From the NCBI GenBank assembly GCA_026399755.1, contig JAPLQI010000105.1, forward strand, positions 1 to 64,000: a stretch of DNA of 64,000 bases, given 5' to 3'. The notes under the pieces are model-generated. The model saw only the letters and a list, made by a program, of their open reading frames with translations. It had not been told where the DNA came from and did no database searches. Shown piece after piece: positions 36,933 to 45,214 of this stretch (position 1 is its first letter; every line of letters starts with the position of its first letter). The translations under genes were made by a program, and so were the position numbers. Source of the stretch: Pseudomonadota bacterium. Lineage in GTDB: Bacteria; Pseudomonadota; Gammaproteobacteria; Burkholderiales; Chitinibacteraceae.

Positions 36933-37662
36933 ATTTTCTCGATAACAAAATAAACAGGCAGGCTAGCGTGGCAAAAAGATGCTTAAGCGTATGGCCAGAC
37001 ACAATTTGCTGTAGTGCATTAAATAAGGCTCTATCTTGTAGCTCGGTGATTTTGGCTAAAATATAGCAAAGGCTGGCGAATAACATCAGCCAAAAGGCGC
37101 GCCGCTTGCCGCTGATCTGCCATTGCCACAAAGGCAGCAGAATCAAGGGTAAAGCCTGTAGTAATAAATATGGGCGCAAATCCTGCGTGTATACCCAATA
37201 GCTCACAGAAAATATCGCCCATAAAGCCAAGGGCACAGCAAACCACTGGCTTTTCAACTGGCCGTGTAATTGGCTGGCAAGGGCCGCTAAAAAGCCTGCG
37301 CAAGCCAGTGCAATCGGTAAGCGATCCCAAATCAGCCGCGTGTCATCAGGAGCAAGGTGATACCAGACCGAGCCCAACGCCGTGAGAATCAGGCTAAAAA
37401 ATCCCAAAATCCAGCCCGCACGGCTGATGCCTGCTTGATGCCAACTCAGCTTTAAACCCCAAGTCCCGATCAAGGCAAAGCCCGCGTTAGACAGCACATC
37501 AAATAGATTGGGAATACCTAAGATCGCTCGCTGATCAGCAAAATCATGGTAATGCGCATGCTGGGCAATGGGGCCATGCCAGAGCATCAGCAGTGCCAGC
37601 AGGGCGATGATCCATAAAGCGGGTTTGAAACGGCTTAGGGCTGTATTGGTTTGATGGGGCAT
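36907..37662 (-). CDS. Ceramidase-like (CREST-type) integral membrane protein
   Basis: A 251-residue membrane protein with about seven hydrophobic segments. HDFADQRAILGIPNLFDVLSNAGF, then GSVWYHLAPDDTRLIWDRLP and a terminal SGHTLKHLFATLACLFI supply spaced Asp, Ser, His residues in the arrangement of alkaline ceramidase/PAQR (CREST) hydrolases. Lipid amidase activity is an inference. ATG 37662 has AAGGAA at good distance; an upstream start at 37689 lies inside the preceding gene. Confidence 0.68.
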   Translation of the reverse strand: MPHQTNTALSRFKPALWIIALLALLMLWHGPIAQHAHYHDFADQRAILGIPNLFDVLSNAGFALIGTWGLKLSWHQAGISRAGWILGFFSLILTALGSVWYHLAPDDTRLIWDRLPIALACAGFLAALASQLHGQLKSQWFAVPLALWAIFSVSYWVYTQDLRPYLLLQALPLILLPLWQWQISGKRRAFWLMLFASLCYILAKITELQDRALFNALQQIVSGHTLKHLFATLACLFILLSRKYESAQTPI

Positions 37663-37678
37663 TAAGTTCCTTTGTATT

Positions 37679-38068
37679 TTAGCCAGCAATGACTTTCATC
37701 CAGCGCGAGTGGATCCACCCCTGTTTACACTTGCCGCGATAAGGCGCTAATTTTTTAATCGCGGAGGTCACACCACAGTCATTGGTTTTGTCTGTGGAAT
37801 AAACAATCCCCACCCACTTTTCATCTTTTGAGGATGAGCAGACGTAAAAAGTCTGCCCTTCTTTAAGTTTGTCGCTGAGCGGATGCTCTGTGCTTGGGCC
37901 GGTTCTGACTGCCAGAAACTCATCCCCGCCTTTTCGCAGACCTATAACCTGACCCGTACCAGGACAGGCATCCATATATTCATTGCCACCAATATAAATG
38001 GGTGTAACTGGGCTGGCTTGGACGAGGCCAGATAAAAGCGAACTGATGATTAGTATTTTGAGTTTCAT
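37679..38068 (-). CDS. Small secreted SH3-like protein
   Basis: A 129-residue exported protein with signal peptide MKLKILIISSLLSGLVQA. The motif FLAVRTGPSTEHPLSDKLKEGQTFYVC and KWVGIVYS is that of bacterial SH3 domains, which often bind peptidoglycan or proteins. Four Cys residues may form disulfides. It ends with KCKQGWIHSRWMKVI. It sits between the yfaP-like gene and the ceramidase-like gene on the same strand, 16 bases from each. Confidence 0.72.
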   Translation of the reverse strand: MKLKILIISSLLSGLVQASPVTPIYIGGNEYMDACPGTGQVIGLRKGGDEFLAVRTGPSTEHPLSDKLKEGQTFYVCSSSKDEKWVGIVYSTDKTNDCGVTSAIKKLAPYRGKCKQGWIHSRWMKVIAG

Positions 38069-38084
38069 TGCTGTCAGTAAATGG

Positions 38085-38861
38085 TCATGGATAAACAAAG
38101 CTGCCTACCAGCGTTAAATCGCCAGTTTTGCGCATAGGCACATTAAACAGCTGCTGTTTCTCGTGCAGGGTGTTTTCGTTATTGATGATAGAAAGCTGGG
38201 CGATGGTCATGGCGGGTTTTTCGTTGTAGCCGCCGTAGTAGTTCACATATACCAGATAGCGGCCCTTGGGTGGGCTGGGGTTGGCGTAGATTTCCGGGCC
38301 GTAGCCGGAGGTAACGTCCACATCCAGCGCGCCGCCGTTTTTGCTGACACGATTGCCATAATAAGTGTGCTCGCCATCAGGGCTAATGACGTGTAAATCC
38401 AGATCGGTGCTATTGGTGTTCCACGAAAGCACGATGCGTAATTTGGTTTGCGGGCGGTCTTTATTACTGTCGTAAAACTGCGTGGCCGCGCGCTCCTTGC
38501 CATCCGGGCTTTGAATTTCTACGCTATTTGCGCCACGGCCAAAAGAATAGGGGCGGGAGAAACTGCCATCCGCATCAACCCGCAGCGGCATAGGCACGCC
38601 GTTGACGATTAATCGATAAGGCGGGTTGTCTTCTCCCTTGCGCAGCTCCTTAGGCGTTTTGCCAATATGCCCACGAATCAAGGCCATCTTGCCTTGGTTT
38701 TCAGGTGTATTCACCAGCGTGGCTGGATACTGCACGTTTTGTGTATAGCGCTCAGGCTTACCCGCCGTATTACGCCAGCCGCCAGCAGGAGCGTCGATTT
38801 GCAAACCGGCGGCAGCGGCAAAGGGGCTCAAAAGGCAGAAAAACAGGGCTAAAGGCTTCAT
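38085..38861 (-). CDS. yfaP: DUF2135 secreted protein, YfaP-like
   Basis: A 258-residue exported protein with signal peptide MKPLALFFCLLSPFAAA. The DUF2135 core is LRIVLSWNTNSTDLDLHVISPDGEHTYYGN with GGALDVDVTSGYGPEIYA and GRYLVYVNYYGG, beta-rich. It occupies the last place of a cluster whose order equals enteric yfaA-yfaT-yfaS-yfaQ-yfaP, so it is probably an accessory of the alpha-2-macroglobulin protein. It is separated from yfaQ by a dispersed repeat. Confidence 0.85.
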   Translation of the reverse strand: MKPLALFFCLLSPFAAAAGLQIDAPAGGWRNTAGKPERYTQNVQYPATLVNTPENQGKMALIRGHIGKTPKELRKGEDNPPYRLIVNGVPMPLRVDADGSFSRPYSFGRGANSVEIQSPDGKERAATQFYDSNKDRPQTKLRIVLSWNTNSTDLDLHVISPDGEHTYYGNRVSKNGGALDVDVTSGYGPEIYANPSPPKGRYLVYVNYYGGYNEKPAMTIAQLSIINNENTLHEKQQLFNVPMRKTGDLTLVGSFVYP

Positions 38862-38945
38862 GGTATGGGTCCGAATAGTGCGCGTTAGGGCGGAAATGAT
38901 GGTCTGTCGTCAGAGCTAAGGCATGCAAGCAAAACCTAAATATTT

Positions 38946-39163
38946 AAACCCACACCTTGAACCACGGAGGAAAAGGAGGACGCGGAGTTACACGGAGAAA
39001 AGCAAAGCCTTGTCATACTACTGCCCAAGTGCAGCGCACTATCTTTGACACAAAATTGCGTCATCGCGGATAGAAGCACTCGGGGATGATGAGTTTATTG
39101 CGATTGGTTTTCTCCGTGAAACTCCGTGTTCTCTGTGCCCTCCGTGGTTAAAGATTTGGGTTT
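38946..39163. repeat. Dispersed inverted repeat (CACGGAG family), copy 5, with inserted centre
   Basis: Left arm AAACCCACACCTTGAACCAC and GGAGTTACACGGAGAAAA. Right arm TTTTCTCCGTGAAACTCCG, CCCTCCGTGGTTAAAG and TTGGGTTT. The arms are among the best preserved in the window, but about 100 unrelated bases (about 39001-39105) lie between them where other copies have only 15-30. Confidence 0.9.
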
Positions 39164-39174
39164 AATTTGTCCAA

Positions 39175-39624
39175 TCACTGCACCCTCACCAGTTGTCTTG
39201 CCATGGCTTCGATAAACACCTCGTCGTGGCCGCGTGGGTGGTGGCTGAAGGCGAGGTGTAGGTATTCATGGGCGAGAGTGATTTCATCGTTCTCGCTGGC
39301 TAGGCCTCGGATATAAATGCGTTTTAGCTGGTGATCCGCAAAGGGTAGGCCGTTTTTTAATTGGCAAACGTTGTAGCTGGGCGGCGGCGCATAGCCGGTT
39401 TCCATTGCGAGTATGCTATGCCAGCCACGAGCAAGCTGCCCGAGGCGTTGCTGGATTTCTGGCAAGGGCAGGCAGGGTATGCTAGCTGCGGCGTGGTTGT
39501 TGGTGAGTAGCAGGATGAGGCCAACACAAAGCCAGCCGTAGGGCGGGTGAAACCCGCGGGTTTCACCCACCCTACGAATTTCAATGCCCCCATTGATGGG
39601 GCGGCTAGCGAATATCCACAACAC
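39175..39624 (-). CDS. yfaQ: DUF2300 metalloprotease-like protein, YfaQ-like (short)
   Basis: A 149-residue protein that resembles only the C-terminal portion of the much longer enteric YfaQ. NVCQLKNGLPFADHQLKRIYIRGL leads to ITLAHEYLHLAFSHHPRGHDE, an HExxH zinc-protease motif. A hydrophobic stretch GWLCVGLILLLTNNHAAA looks like a signal peptide. The residues before it (RRVGETRGFHPPYG) are encoded by a REP-like palindrome, and no start codon exists between the palindrome and the hydrophobic stretch. The ATG at 39624 overlaps yfaS by 20 bases. Confidence 0.72.
   Translation of the reverse strand: MLWIFASRPINGGIEIRRVGETRGFHPPYGWLCVGLILLLTNNHAAASIPCLPLPEIQQRLGQLARGWHSILAMETGYAPPPSYNVCQLKNGLPFADHQLKRIYIRGLASENDEITLAHEYLHLAFSHHPRGHDEVFIEAMARQLVRVQ
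39537..39576. repeat. REP-like palindrome inside a coding sequence
   Basis: CGTAGGGCGGGTGAAACCC (39537-39555), GC, GGGTTTCACCCACCCTACG (39558-39576): 19-bp arms with one mismatch. It is in frame within the 5' end of the yfaQ-like gene and contributes about 13 residues. Confidence 0.92.
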
Positions 39625-42600
39625 GAGCAGCTCCTTCTTCTATTGCGGCTTCGTCAGGCTGATACATCCTGAAGTAGCGTGCCGCAGGCAGGGTAAAGCG
39701 GCCAGCTTGGGTGAAACGGATAATTTGCCGCTGCACGACTTTTCCATCTAAGACAGCCACAGGCTGGGCGTAGCCTAGGGGGCGCTGTTGCATGGGCTGG
39801 ACGGCGAGGGTGTTTTGTTCCTTGCCCTCGAGATCTTCGTATTTATCCTGTCCTGGCAGATTGTCGATATTTAATCCCCAATGCTGTTCTTCAACCATCG
39901 CGCCCGGTGGCAGTGCCGCTTCAATCAGGCCGTAGCGGTAGGTTTTTTTCGATTGCAGCACGATTTCATCAATATACAGTTTGTCGGTAGCCAGCTTACT
40001 GGTCCATGGCACGGGTTTGGCCGTAAAGCCTGCTTCTCCTTTAGGCTCTAATACATAGAGCTGACGTGTAATGCTCACCGGCAGGGCGCTTGCTGCTTTG
40101 CTGGCGCTATCGTATTTCAGCGTGGCATTGAGTAAGGCCGGTGCTTTGGCGACTTGAACCGACAGTGCTTCTGTGGCTTTACCCGTTAAGCGCCATTCAA
40201 TGCCGCCGCTGCTGCTTGTGTTTTTGCGCCAAGCACCCTGTGGTGCTAGCGTGCTGGCTTTGGCGGTTTTCCACTCGTCTTGCAACCATAGCAGGGCGAG
40301 CGATCTCTCCAGCGTGGGCGTGTTTTGGCTGAGTGTGGCCAGCAGCTGTGCGGTGTCGGCAGCGTCGCCACTACTCCATGCTGCCAATGCCTGCAGCCAT
40401 GGCTCGTTTGATTTTTTAAGGCTGAGCGTTGCTGCCTTGGCCGATGCTTGGATGGCGTCTGGCAGTGCTAGCTTGTGCTGGCTGGCGAGCTTGCTGACCA
40501 GCACCAGCGCGGCCTGTTGGCCCTGCGCCGAATCGGGCGCGTTCATGATATTGGCCTTGGCGGTATTGGCCGAAGGGCTGGTTTTTGCTAGCTGATCAAC
40601 CAAGCCGGAAAGCTGGGTGCGTATCGCCTCGCCGGTGTCGGCCGCCATCCATAAAGTAAGCGCCTGATGCAGCGGCGGCATGGATTTCACTTGATTGGCA
40701 TACAGTGTTTGGAAGGATTTGCTGTTAGCCAACCTTGGGCTTAAGCCCAGCGCACGGCTGGCTTGCGATTCGGCAAGGCGGGCGTAGCTGGTCAGCATAG
40801 GGTCGCCTGCGGTGCTGTCGCCCCACCAGCTAAAGACCGCGCCGCTGCCGCTCATTTTTAGTAAGCGCAAACGTGCGTTTTCGATGCGCTGGCGCAAGGC
40901 AGCGCGCATAGGCGCTGGCGCGTCGCTGAGCTTTTGGTAAGCAAGGCTTAAGGGCAGCAGGCGGCTGGCGGTTTGCTCTACGCAGCCATAGGGGTAGTCG
41001 ATTAAATCATCGATCACACTGCGAAACGCCGCATCGCCGCTATCTAAAAGCTGCAGGCGCACGGCTTGTGCATCGGCAGGCAGGCTGATATCGGCCTTAC
41101 CCTCTTTAAGCTGAATGCTCTGGCTGACCGTGTGCATTTCTTGCGCCGCTTGTAGGCTAAGATCGGTAATTAGCCGGTCGATCAGTTTGCCACCTTGCTT
41201 TAATTCAACAATCAACTGGCCGTTTTGCAGCGGGCCAGTCTCCAGCGGAATATAACTAGTGCCCTTGGCTAGGTTAAGCATTTGCTCTTTTTGTACGCTA
41301 TTCCCTGCGCGCGTCACCAGTTGATACTGGGCCTTTTCGGCCTGCTGAGTCACGGCAATTTGCAAGCTGGGCGTGTCGCCCTCGCGGAATGTTTTAGCTG
41401 CGGCCCATTGCACATAGGCGGCTTTATTCGAGTTGATATAGTGGGTTTTTTGCCCGACTACACCGTCGTTGTCGATCGCACGTGCAGTAATGCGCCAGCG
41501 GCTGAGCGCGTCGGGCATGCGAAACTGGATTTTAAGCTTGCCATTGGCGTCGGTTTTAAGCGCGCCGTTCCAGTAGGCGGTATCCATATTGTCGCGCCGT
41601 GGGCGGACCAGCATTTTTTGCGAGCGCGAGCTATAGCGCATTTCATCGGTCCCACCTGCGCGCGGCGACCATGCCATATCGTAGCCATAGAAATTTAAGC
41701 TGGCGCTGGTGCGCACCGCATTGCGGCGGGCGTGATAGAAAAAGTCATAAATATCTGGCGTGATTTCAGGCTGCAGCAGATAAATCATTTCATCGACCAC
41801 ACCCAAGCTAAGCTGAGCCGATGCACCTTTACCCGCCACACTGCTGCTTAGCTCTAGCGTCACCATATCGCCGGGTTGATATTCTTTTTTATCGCTCTTA
41901 ATGGCAACGTCGATTTTGGGCTGAATCACCGCTAAACCACGGTTTTGGAAGGTATGGCTGCCGTGCTTGATATACAGCACCGAGAAAGTCATATTCGGGC
42001 GATAGTCTTTGACGATAGGTAGGCTGATTTTCCACTGGCGCGCGTTGATTTTATCCAGCTTGAGCCAATCACCGCCTTGGGCCAGCGTGGCTTTTTCCTG
42101 CACGTTTTCCAGCTCTAAGGTGAGCAGGGCATCGCTCACATCTTCAGGAAAACTCAGCACGCCTTCGGCGGTTTCGCCCACCGCATAGTTTTCGCGATCA
42201 AACAGCAGCGAGATCGAGCCAGGAGCTACATTTAGCCCCTTGCCGCTGACAATAAAGCTGCTTTGCCCTAGCGATTTGCCCGCAGCATCCAGCAAATTAA
42301 TCTGATAATTACCGGCCTGCTTAAACTGAATATCAAACTGCTGGGCATTGCCTGCGAGTGCGCCGCTTTGTGTGCTGCGATCTTCCAGACGCTGGGCATT
42401 CCAGCTGGCGGGTTTATTCTGCCCCGGCCAATCGCTGATCAGCTTAAAGCGGGCGGTTTCATTGGGGGCTGAAAACTGCTTGTCCGGCACAATCCGGTAG
42501 CGGCTGGCGGCGCTGTCGATCAGCACTTCGCGGCTGGCCGTCACAGGGTAAGCGCCAGATTGGCTGCCGATTACGCGCAAGACATAGCGGCTAGGGTCGG

Positions 42601-44134
42601 TGGCGGCAGGCAGGCTAAAGCGGGCATTGCCGCTGGCATCTAATTTGAGCGTGTCTTGTTTTACCTTGAGTGGAAACAATCCTTGATATTGCACCTCGGC
42701 ATTCACCATGGATACACGCTGGCTGCGCAGCACTAGCTCTACACTGGCACCCGCTACAGGGCGGCCATCGGGGTAGCGCATGCTGACTTTGCCGCTGACT
42801 TCTTCGCCGGTTTTAAGCGCAGTTTTATCCAGATCGATGCTGATGTCGTAATGCGGCTTGGTGTATTCAGATACGCGAAACGGCGCGGCATAGGGTGTGT
42901 TCTGATAAACCAGCCTCAGCTCATAGCCGCCCGCCACGGCATTATCCGGCAGGGTAAAGCGGCTGATTACGCCATCGCTGCTGATTTTGATTTCTTGGCG
43001 CGATAACTCGGTGCCCGCAGGATCGCGCAGCATCAGTTGCACGGTTTCAGATTTAAGCCGGCTGCTTTCGCGGGCGCTTTCAAATTGGCGGCCTACTAGC
43101 GACACATTGACTTCATCGCCGGGGCGGTAGAGCGGGCGATCGGTGATGATATACAGCTTGCTATTGTTCACCTCGGCCGGGTAGTAGAAGTTCTCCGAAA
43201 TCATCGCGCCACCCTTGCTGTCTACGCCGTAAACATAGCTTTGCTCGGGTGCGGTTTTTTTAAAGACGGTGATACCTTCTTTATCGGTGTCGCCCGATTT
43301 TAAAGTGCCATTGCCGTCGCTCCAAACCAGCTCGCTGTCTGCTACGGCTGCGCCGCTTTGTTTATGCGCCGTCCATGCCAGCATTTGCTCGCTGGATACC
43401 TTGGTTACCAGCGCAGTATCGGATACAAACAGCAAGGTGGCTGCACGGTAGCTGCCTAGATAACCTTCGATAATATATAAGCCAGGTGCCAGCTTGCCCA
43501 AAGGCACGCGAACATTGCCAGCGGTGACGCCGCGCTCGCTGCTGCTGCCCTCTAGTCGACCGGCTTTATTCGCGGCTTCTGGTTTGGCCAGATGCAGCGG
43601 ATAGCGAAACTCGTTCACCAGCTCAAACCCTTTAAGCGGCTGATACTGGCGCACCGCGGTATAGCGGGTGGTGGTAGGCGGCGGAGTTTTGAGAGCGGGC
43701 GCGGCTTGGGTGACGGCACCGCGCGCAGGGGCAGAAAATACCCGCTGCCAAGCTTTGCGAGAGCGGGCATACCACTGATCCCACAGATAGCGCAGCGCAT
43801 TGGCCGCGCCTTCGCCTTGATAATTGCCCTTCAAATCGAGCTTGTGCGGGTCTTTTTGCTGCTTTAAAAAATCCAGTGGCTTAGGAACGCGGTAAACCAG
43901 AATATCAACCCCGCCATAGCTTTGTGCGTCGTAAGTGGAGGCTTCTAGCCGCACCGTGGCCTCGTCTGTGCTGGCAAAGCCAGAATCAGACAATAAATAA
44001 AAAGTATTGCCGCGCACAGCGTAGTCCGCTGCAAAGCCGGGGACACTCAGCAGGCTGCAGATTAAGAGGCAGAGGGCAAGAAAGCCAGGCGATAGATGCC
44101 GATAAAATTGGGATTGTCGTTGCGTGGCTGCCAT
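39605..44134 (-). CDS. yfaS: Bacterial alpha-2-macroglobulin, YfaS-like, with thioester motif
   Basis: A protein of about 1509 residues with a Sec signal peptide (LALCLLICSLLSVPGFAA). Beta-rich MG domains occupy the first two thirds, with YIITDRPLYRPGDEVNVSL near 330 typical of the family. The thioester signature YPYGCVEQTASRLLPL lies near residue 1050 with an intact Cys and Gln, followed by the helical complement-like domain. Such proteins trap attacking proteases in the periplasm. Start 44134 has GGAAAG upstream; ATG 44149 is an alternative. It overlaps yfaT by 73 bases. Confidence 0.93.
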   Translation of the reverse strand: MAATQRQSQFYRHLSPGFLALCLLICSLLSVPGFAADYAVRGNTFYLLSDSGFASTDEATVRLEASTYDAQSYGGVDILVYRVPKPLDFLKQQKDPHKLDLKGNYQGEGAANALRYLWDQWYARSRKAWQRVFSAPARGAVTQAAPALKTPPPTTTRYTAVRQYQPLKGFELVNEFRYPLHLAKPEAANKAGRLEGSSSERGVTAGNVRVPLGKLAPGLYIIEGYLGSYRAATLLFVSDTALVTKVSSEQMLAWTAHKQSGAAVADSELVWSDGNGTLKSGDTDKEGITVFKKTAPEQSYVYGVDSKGGAMISENFYYPAEVNNSKLYIITDRPLYRPGDEVNVSLVGRQFESARESSRLKSETVQLMLRDPAGTELSRQEIKISSDGVISRFTLPDNAVAGGYELRLVYQNTPYAAPFRVSEYTKPHYDISIDLDKTALKTGEEVSGKVSMRYPDGRPVAGASVELVLRSQRVSMVNAEVQYQGLFPLKVKQDTLKLDASGNARFSLPAATDPSRYVLRVIGSQSGAYPVTASREVLIDSAASRYRIVPDKQFSAPNETARFKLISDWPGQNKPASWNAQRLEDRSTQSGALAGNAQQFDIQFKQAGNYQINLLDAAGKSLGQSSFIVSGKGLNVAPGSISLLFDRENYAVGETAEGVLSFPEDVSDALLTLELENVQEKATLAQGGDWLKLDKINARQWKISLPIVKDYRPNMTFSVLYIKHGSHTFQNRGLAVIQPKIDVAIKSDKKEYQPGDMVTLELSSSVAGKGASAQLSLGVVDEMIYLLQPEITPDIYDFFYHARRNAVRTSASLNFYGYDMAWSPRAGGTDEMRYSSRSQKMLVRPRRDNMDTAYWNGALKTDANGKLKIQFRMPDALSRWRITARAIDNDGVVGQKTHYINSNKAAYVQWAAAKTFREGDTPSLQIAVTQQAEKAQYQLVTRAGNSVQKEQMLNLAKGTSYIPLETGPLQNGQLIVELKQGGKLIDRLITDLSLQAAQEMHTVSQSIQLKEGKADISLPADAQAVRLQLLDSGDAAFRSVIDDLIDYPYGCVEQTASRLLPLSLAYQKLSDAPAPMRAALRQRIENARLRLLKMSGSGAVFSWWGDSTAGDPMLTSYARLAESQASRALGLSPRLANSKSFQTLYANQVKSMPPLHQALTLWMAADTGEAIRTQLSGLVDQLAKTSPSANTAKANIMNAPDSAQGQQAALVLVSKLASQHKLALPDAIQASAKAATLSLKKSNEPWLQALAAWSSGDAADTAQLLATLSQNTPTLERSLALLWLQDEWKTAKASTLAPQGAWRKNTSSSGGIEWRLTGKATEALSVQVAKAPALLNATLKYDSASKAASALPVSITRQLYVLEPKGEAGFTAKPVPWTSKLATDKLYIDEIVLQSKKTYRYGLIEAALPPGAMVEEQHWGLNIDNLPGQDKYEDLEGKEQNTLAVQPMQQRPLGYAQPVAVLDGKVVQRQIIRFTQAGRFTLPAARYFRMYQPDEAAIEEGAARVVDIR

Positions 44135-44703
44135 CGCGTGTCTTTCCATTGCATTAATTGATCGATTCTTACGGCTCTTAAACCCGAGTCTTTGGGGTGA
44201 GACGTACCGGTGTGGTAAGCAATATAACGACCAGTCCAGACCATCACATGCTGATCGTCGCCCTGGTCAAAAAAAAGTAAATCACCTGCTTCTGCCTGAT
44301 TAATATCTTTGCCTATCAGGCGGGCATTGTTTTGTACCAGCCCAAAGGCGGGCACATAGGCGGCACGTTTGCCATCAGATTGCTTCCAGTTGTGCCGCAA
44401 GGCATCGCGGCTAGCTGGGCTTAAATCCACTTCTGGCGGTAAGCCTGTCCGGCTGATGCCATTGTTTTGCAGCCATACGGCGTCGTGCTTTTGTAAAGCT
44501 TCTGCCACCGCAAAACGCACCAGCCCCGCGCAATCTCTATGCTGCCAGCGCGGGTTTGGCCCTTGACGAAGCTGCTCATTCACAATCCGCACAAACCAGC
44601 CCCGAAAAGCTTGTGTTTGAGCGGGGTTGAGGACGGGTTCTGCGGCAAGGCTGGTGGTGCTGAGCAGGATAAGGCCGGTGCAGAGATATTTACTTAAAAA
44701 CAC
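44062..44703 (-). CDS. yfaT: DUF1175 protein, YfaT-like, NlpC/P60-like fold
   Basis: A 213-residue exported protein from a GTG start (VFLSKYLCTGLILLSTTSLAAEP, a signal peptide). An upstream TTG would add 16 unlikely residues. RWQHRDCAGLVRFAVAEAL supplies a Cys, and AGDLLFFDQGDDQHVMVWTGRYIAYHTG a His, the arrangement of NlpC/P60 peptidases. The DUF1175 family travels with yfaS. Its end overlaps the signal-peptide region of yfaS, implying coupled translation. Confidence 0.82.
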   Translation of the reverse strand: MFLSKYLCTGLILLSTTSLAAEPVLNPAQTQAFRGWFVRIVNEQLRQGPNPRWQHRDCAGLVRFAVAEALQKHDAVWLQNNGISRTGLPPEVDLSPASRDALRHNWKQSDGKRAAYVPAFGLVQNNARLIGKDINQAEAGDLLFFDQGDDQHVMVWTGRYIAYHTGTSHPKDSGLRAVRIDQLMQWKDTRWQPRNDNPNFIGIYRLAFLPSAS

Positions 44704-44825
44704 AGACGGGTGGTTTCCTTGTGTTGGGGGTGATCTGTAGGGCGGGAGCAAACCGCCGTTGTTTTGGAGCTCTTGCCAGATTTGACGGGTTTTACTCTAT
44801 GTATGCTAAGCAAATTCAAAATGAT

Positions 44826-45077
44826 CTTTTTTAGTGCCTTCGGCACGTTGATTTAGGTGCGGGCGTCCCGCTGGACCTTCCTTTCTTGTGTGGCCAAGAA
44901 ACGAAGCCAAAGAAGGCCACCCCACGAAACACGAAGGCCCCTGCGCTGCGGACAATCGAGTCGGCGGCGGGCGGCGGGCGGGATTAGCTCGCTGCCTCGC
45001 TCCCTTGCCGAAACCCCGTCCCGCTTGTTCCTCTCTCCGGCGTGTTTCAAGGGGAGGATTTAAGCCCCGTGCCACGA
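44826..45077. repeat. G+C-rich intergenic element, probably a dispersed repeat
   Basis: This non-coding stretch between yfaA and yfaT starts with the hairpin GTGCCTTCGGCAC. It continues with GTGGCCAAGAAACGAAG, AAGAAGGCCACCCCACGAAA and a G+C-rich block around 44960-45000. Its composition differs from both neighbours, and open frames on both strands cross it without protein-like sequence. Only this copy is in the window, so its repeat nature is inferred from resemblance to dispersed elements in other proteobacteria. Confidence 0.45.
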
Positions 45078-45140
45078 GCAGCTATCTACCTCCCCCTGTC
45101 ACTGTTTTTTGAAATGCTAAAATCCTACTCTTAAGCCTTG

Positions 45141-45198
45141 TTTTTCTCCGTGAAACTCCGCGTTCTCCGTGACCTCCGTGTTTCAAGGTTTGGGTTTG
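45141..45198. repeat. Dispersed repeat (CACGGAG family), copy 6, right half only
   Basis: TTTTTCTCCGTGAAACTCCG, TTCTCCGTGACCTCCGTG, TTTCAAGGTTTGGGTTT. This equals the right arm of copies 5 and 7; the left arm is missing. Confidence 0.88.
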
Positions 45199-45214
45199 TT
45201 ATTAACCTAGCTAA

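Noticed and set aside
41282-41698. 138-codon plus-strand frame inside the alpha-2-macroglobulin gene
   Set aside because: Antisense to well-defined macroglobulin sequence; no independent support.
44857-45112. Overlapping frames on both strands across the G+C-rich element
   Set aside because: Several frames are open at once because of composition; Arg/Pro-rich sequences of this kind are typical false genes over dispersed repeats.
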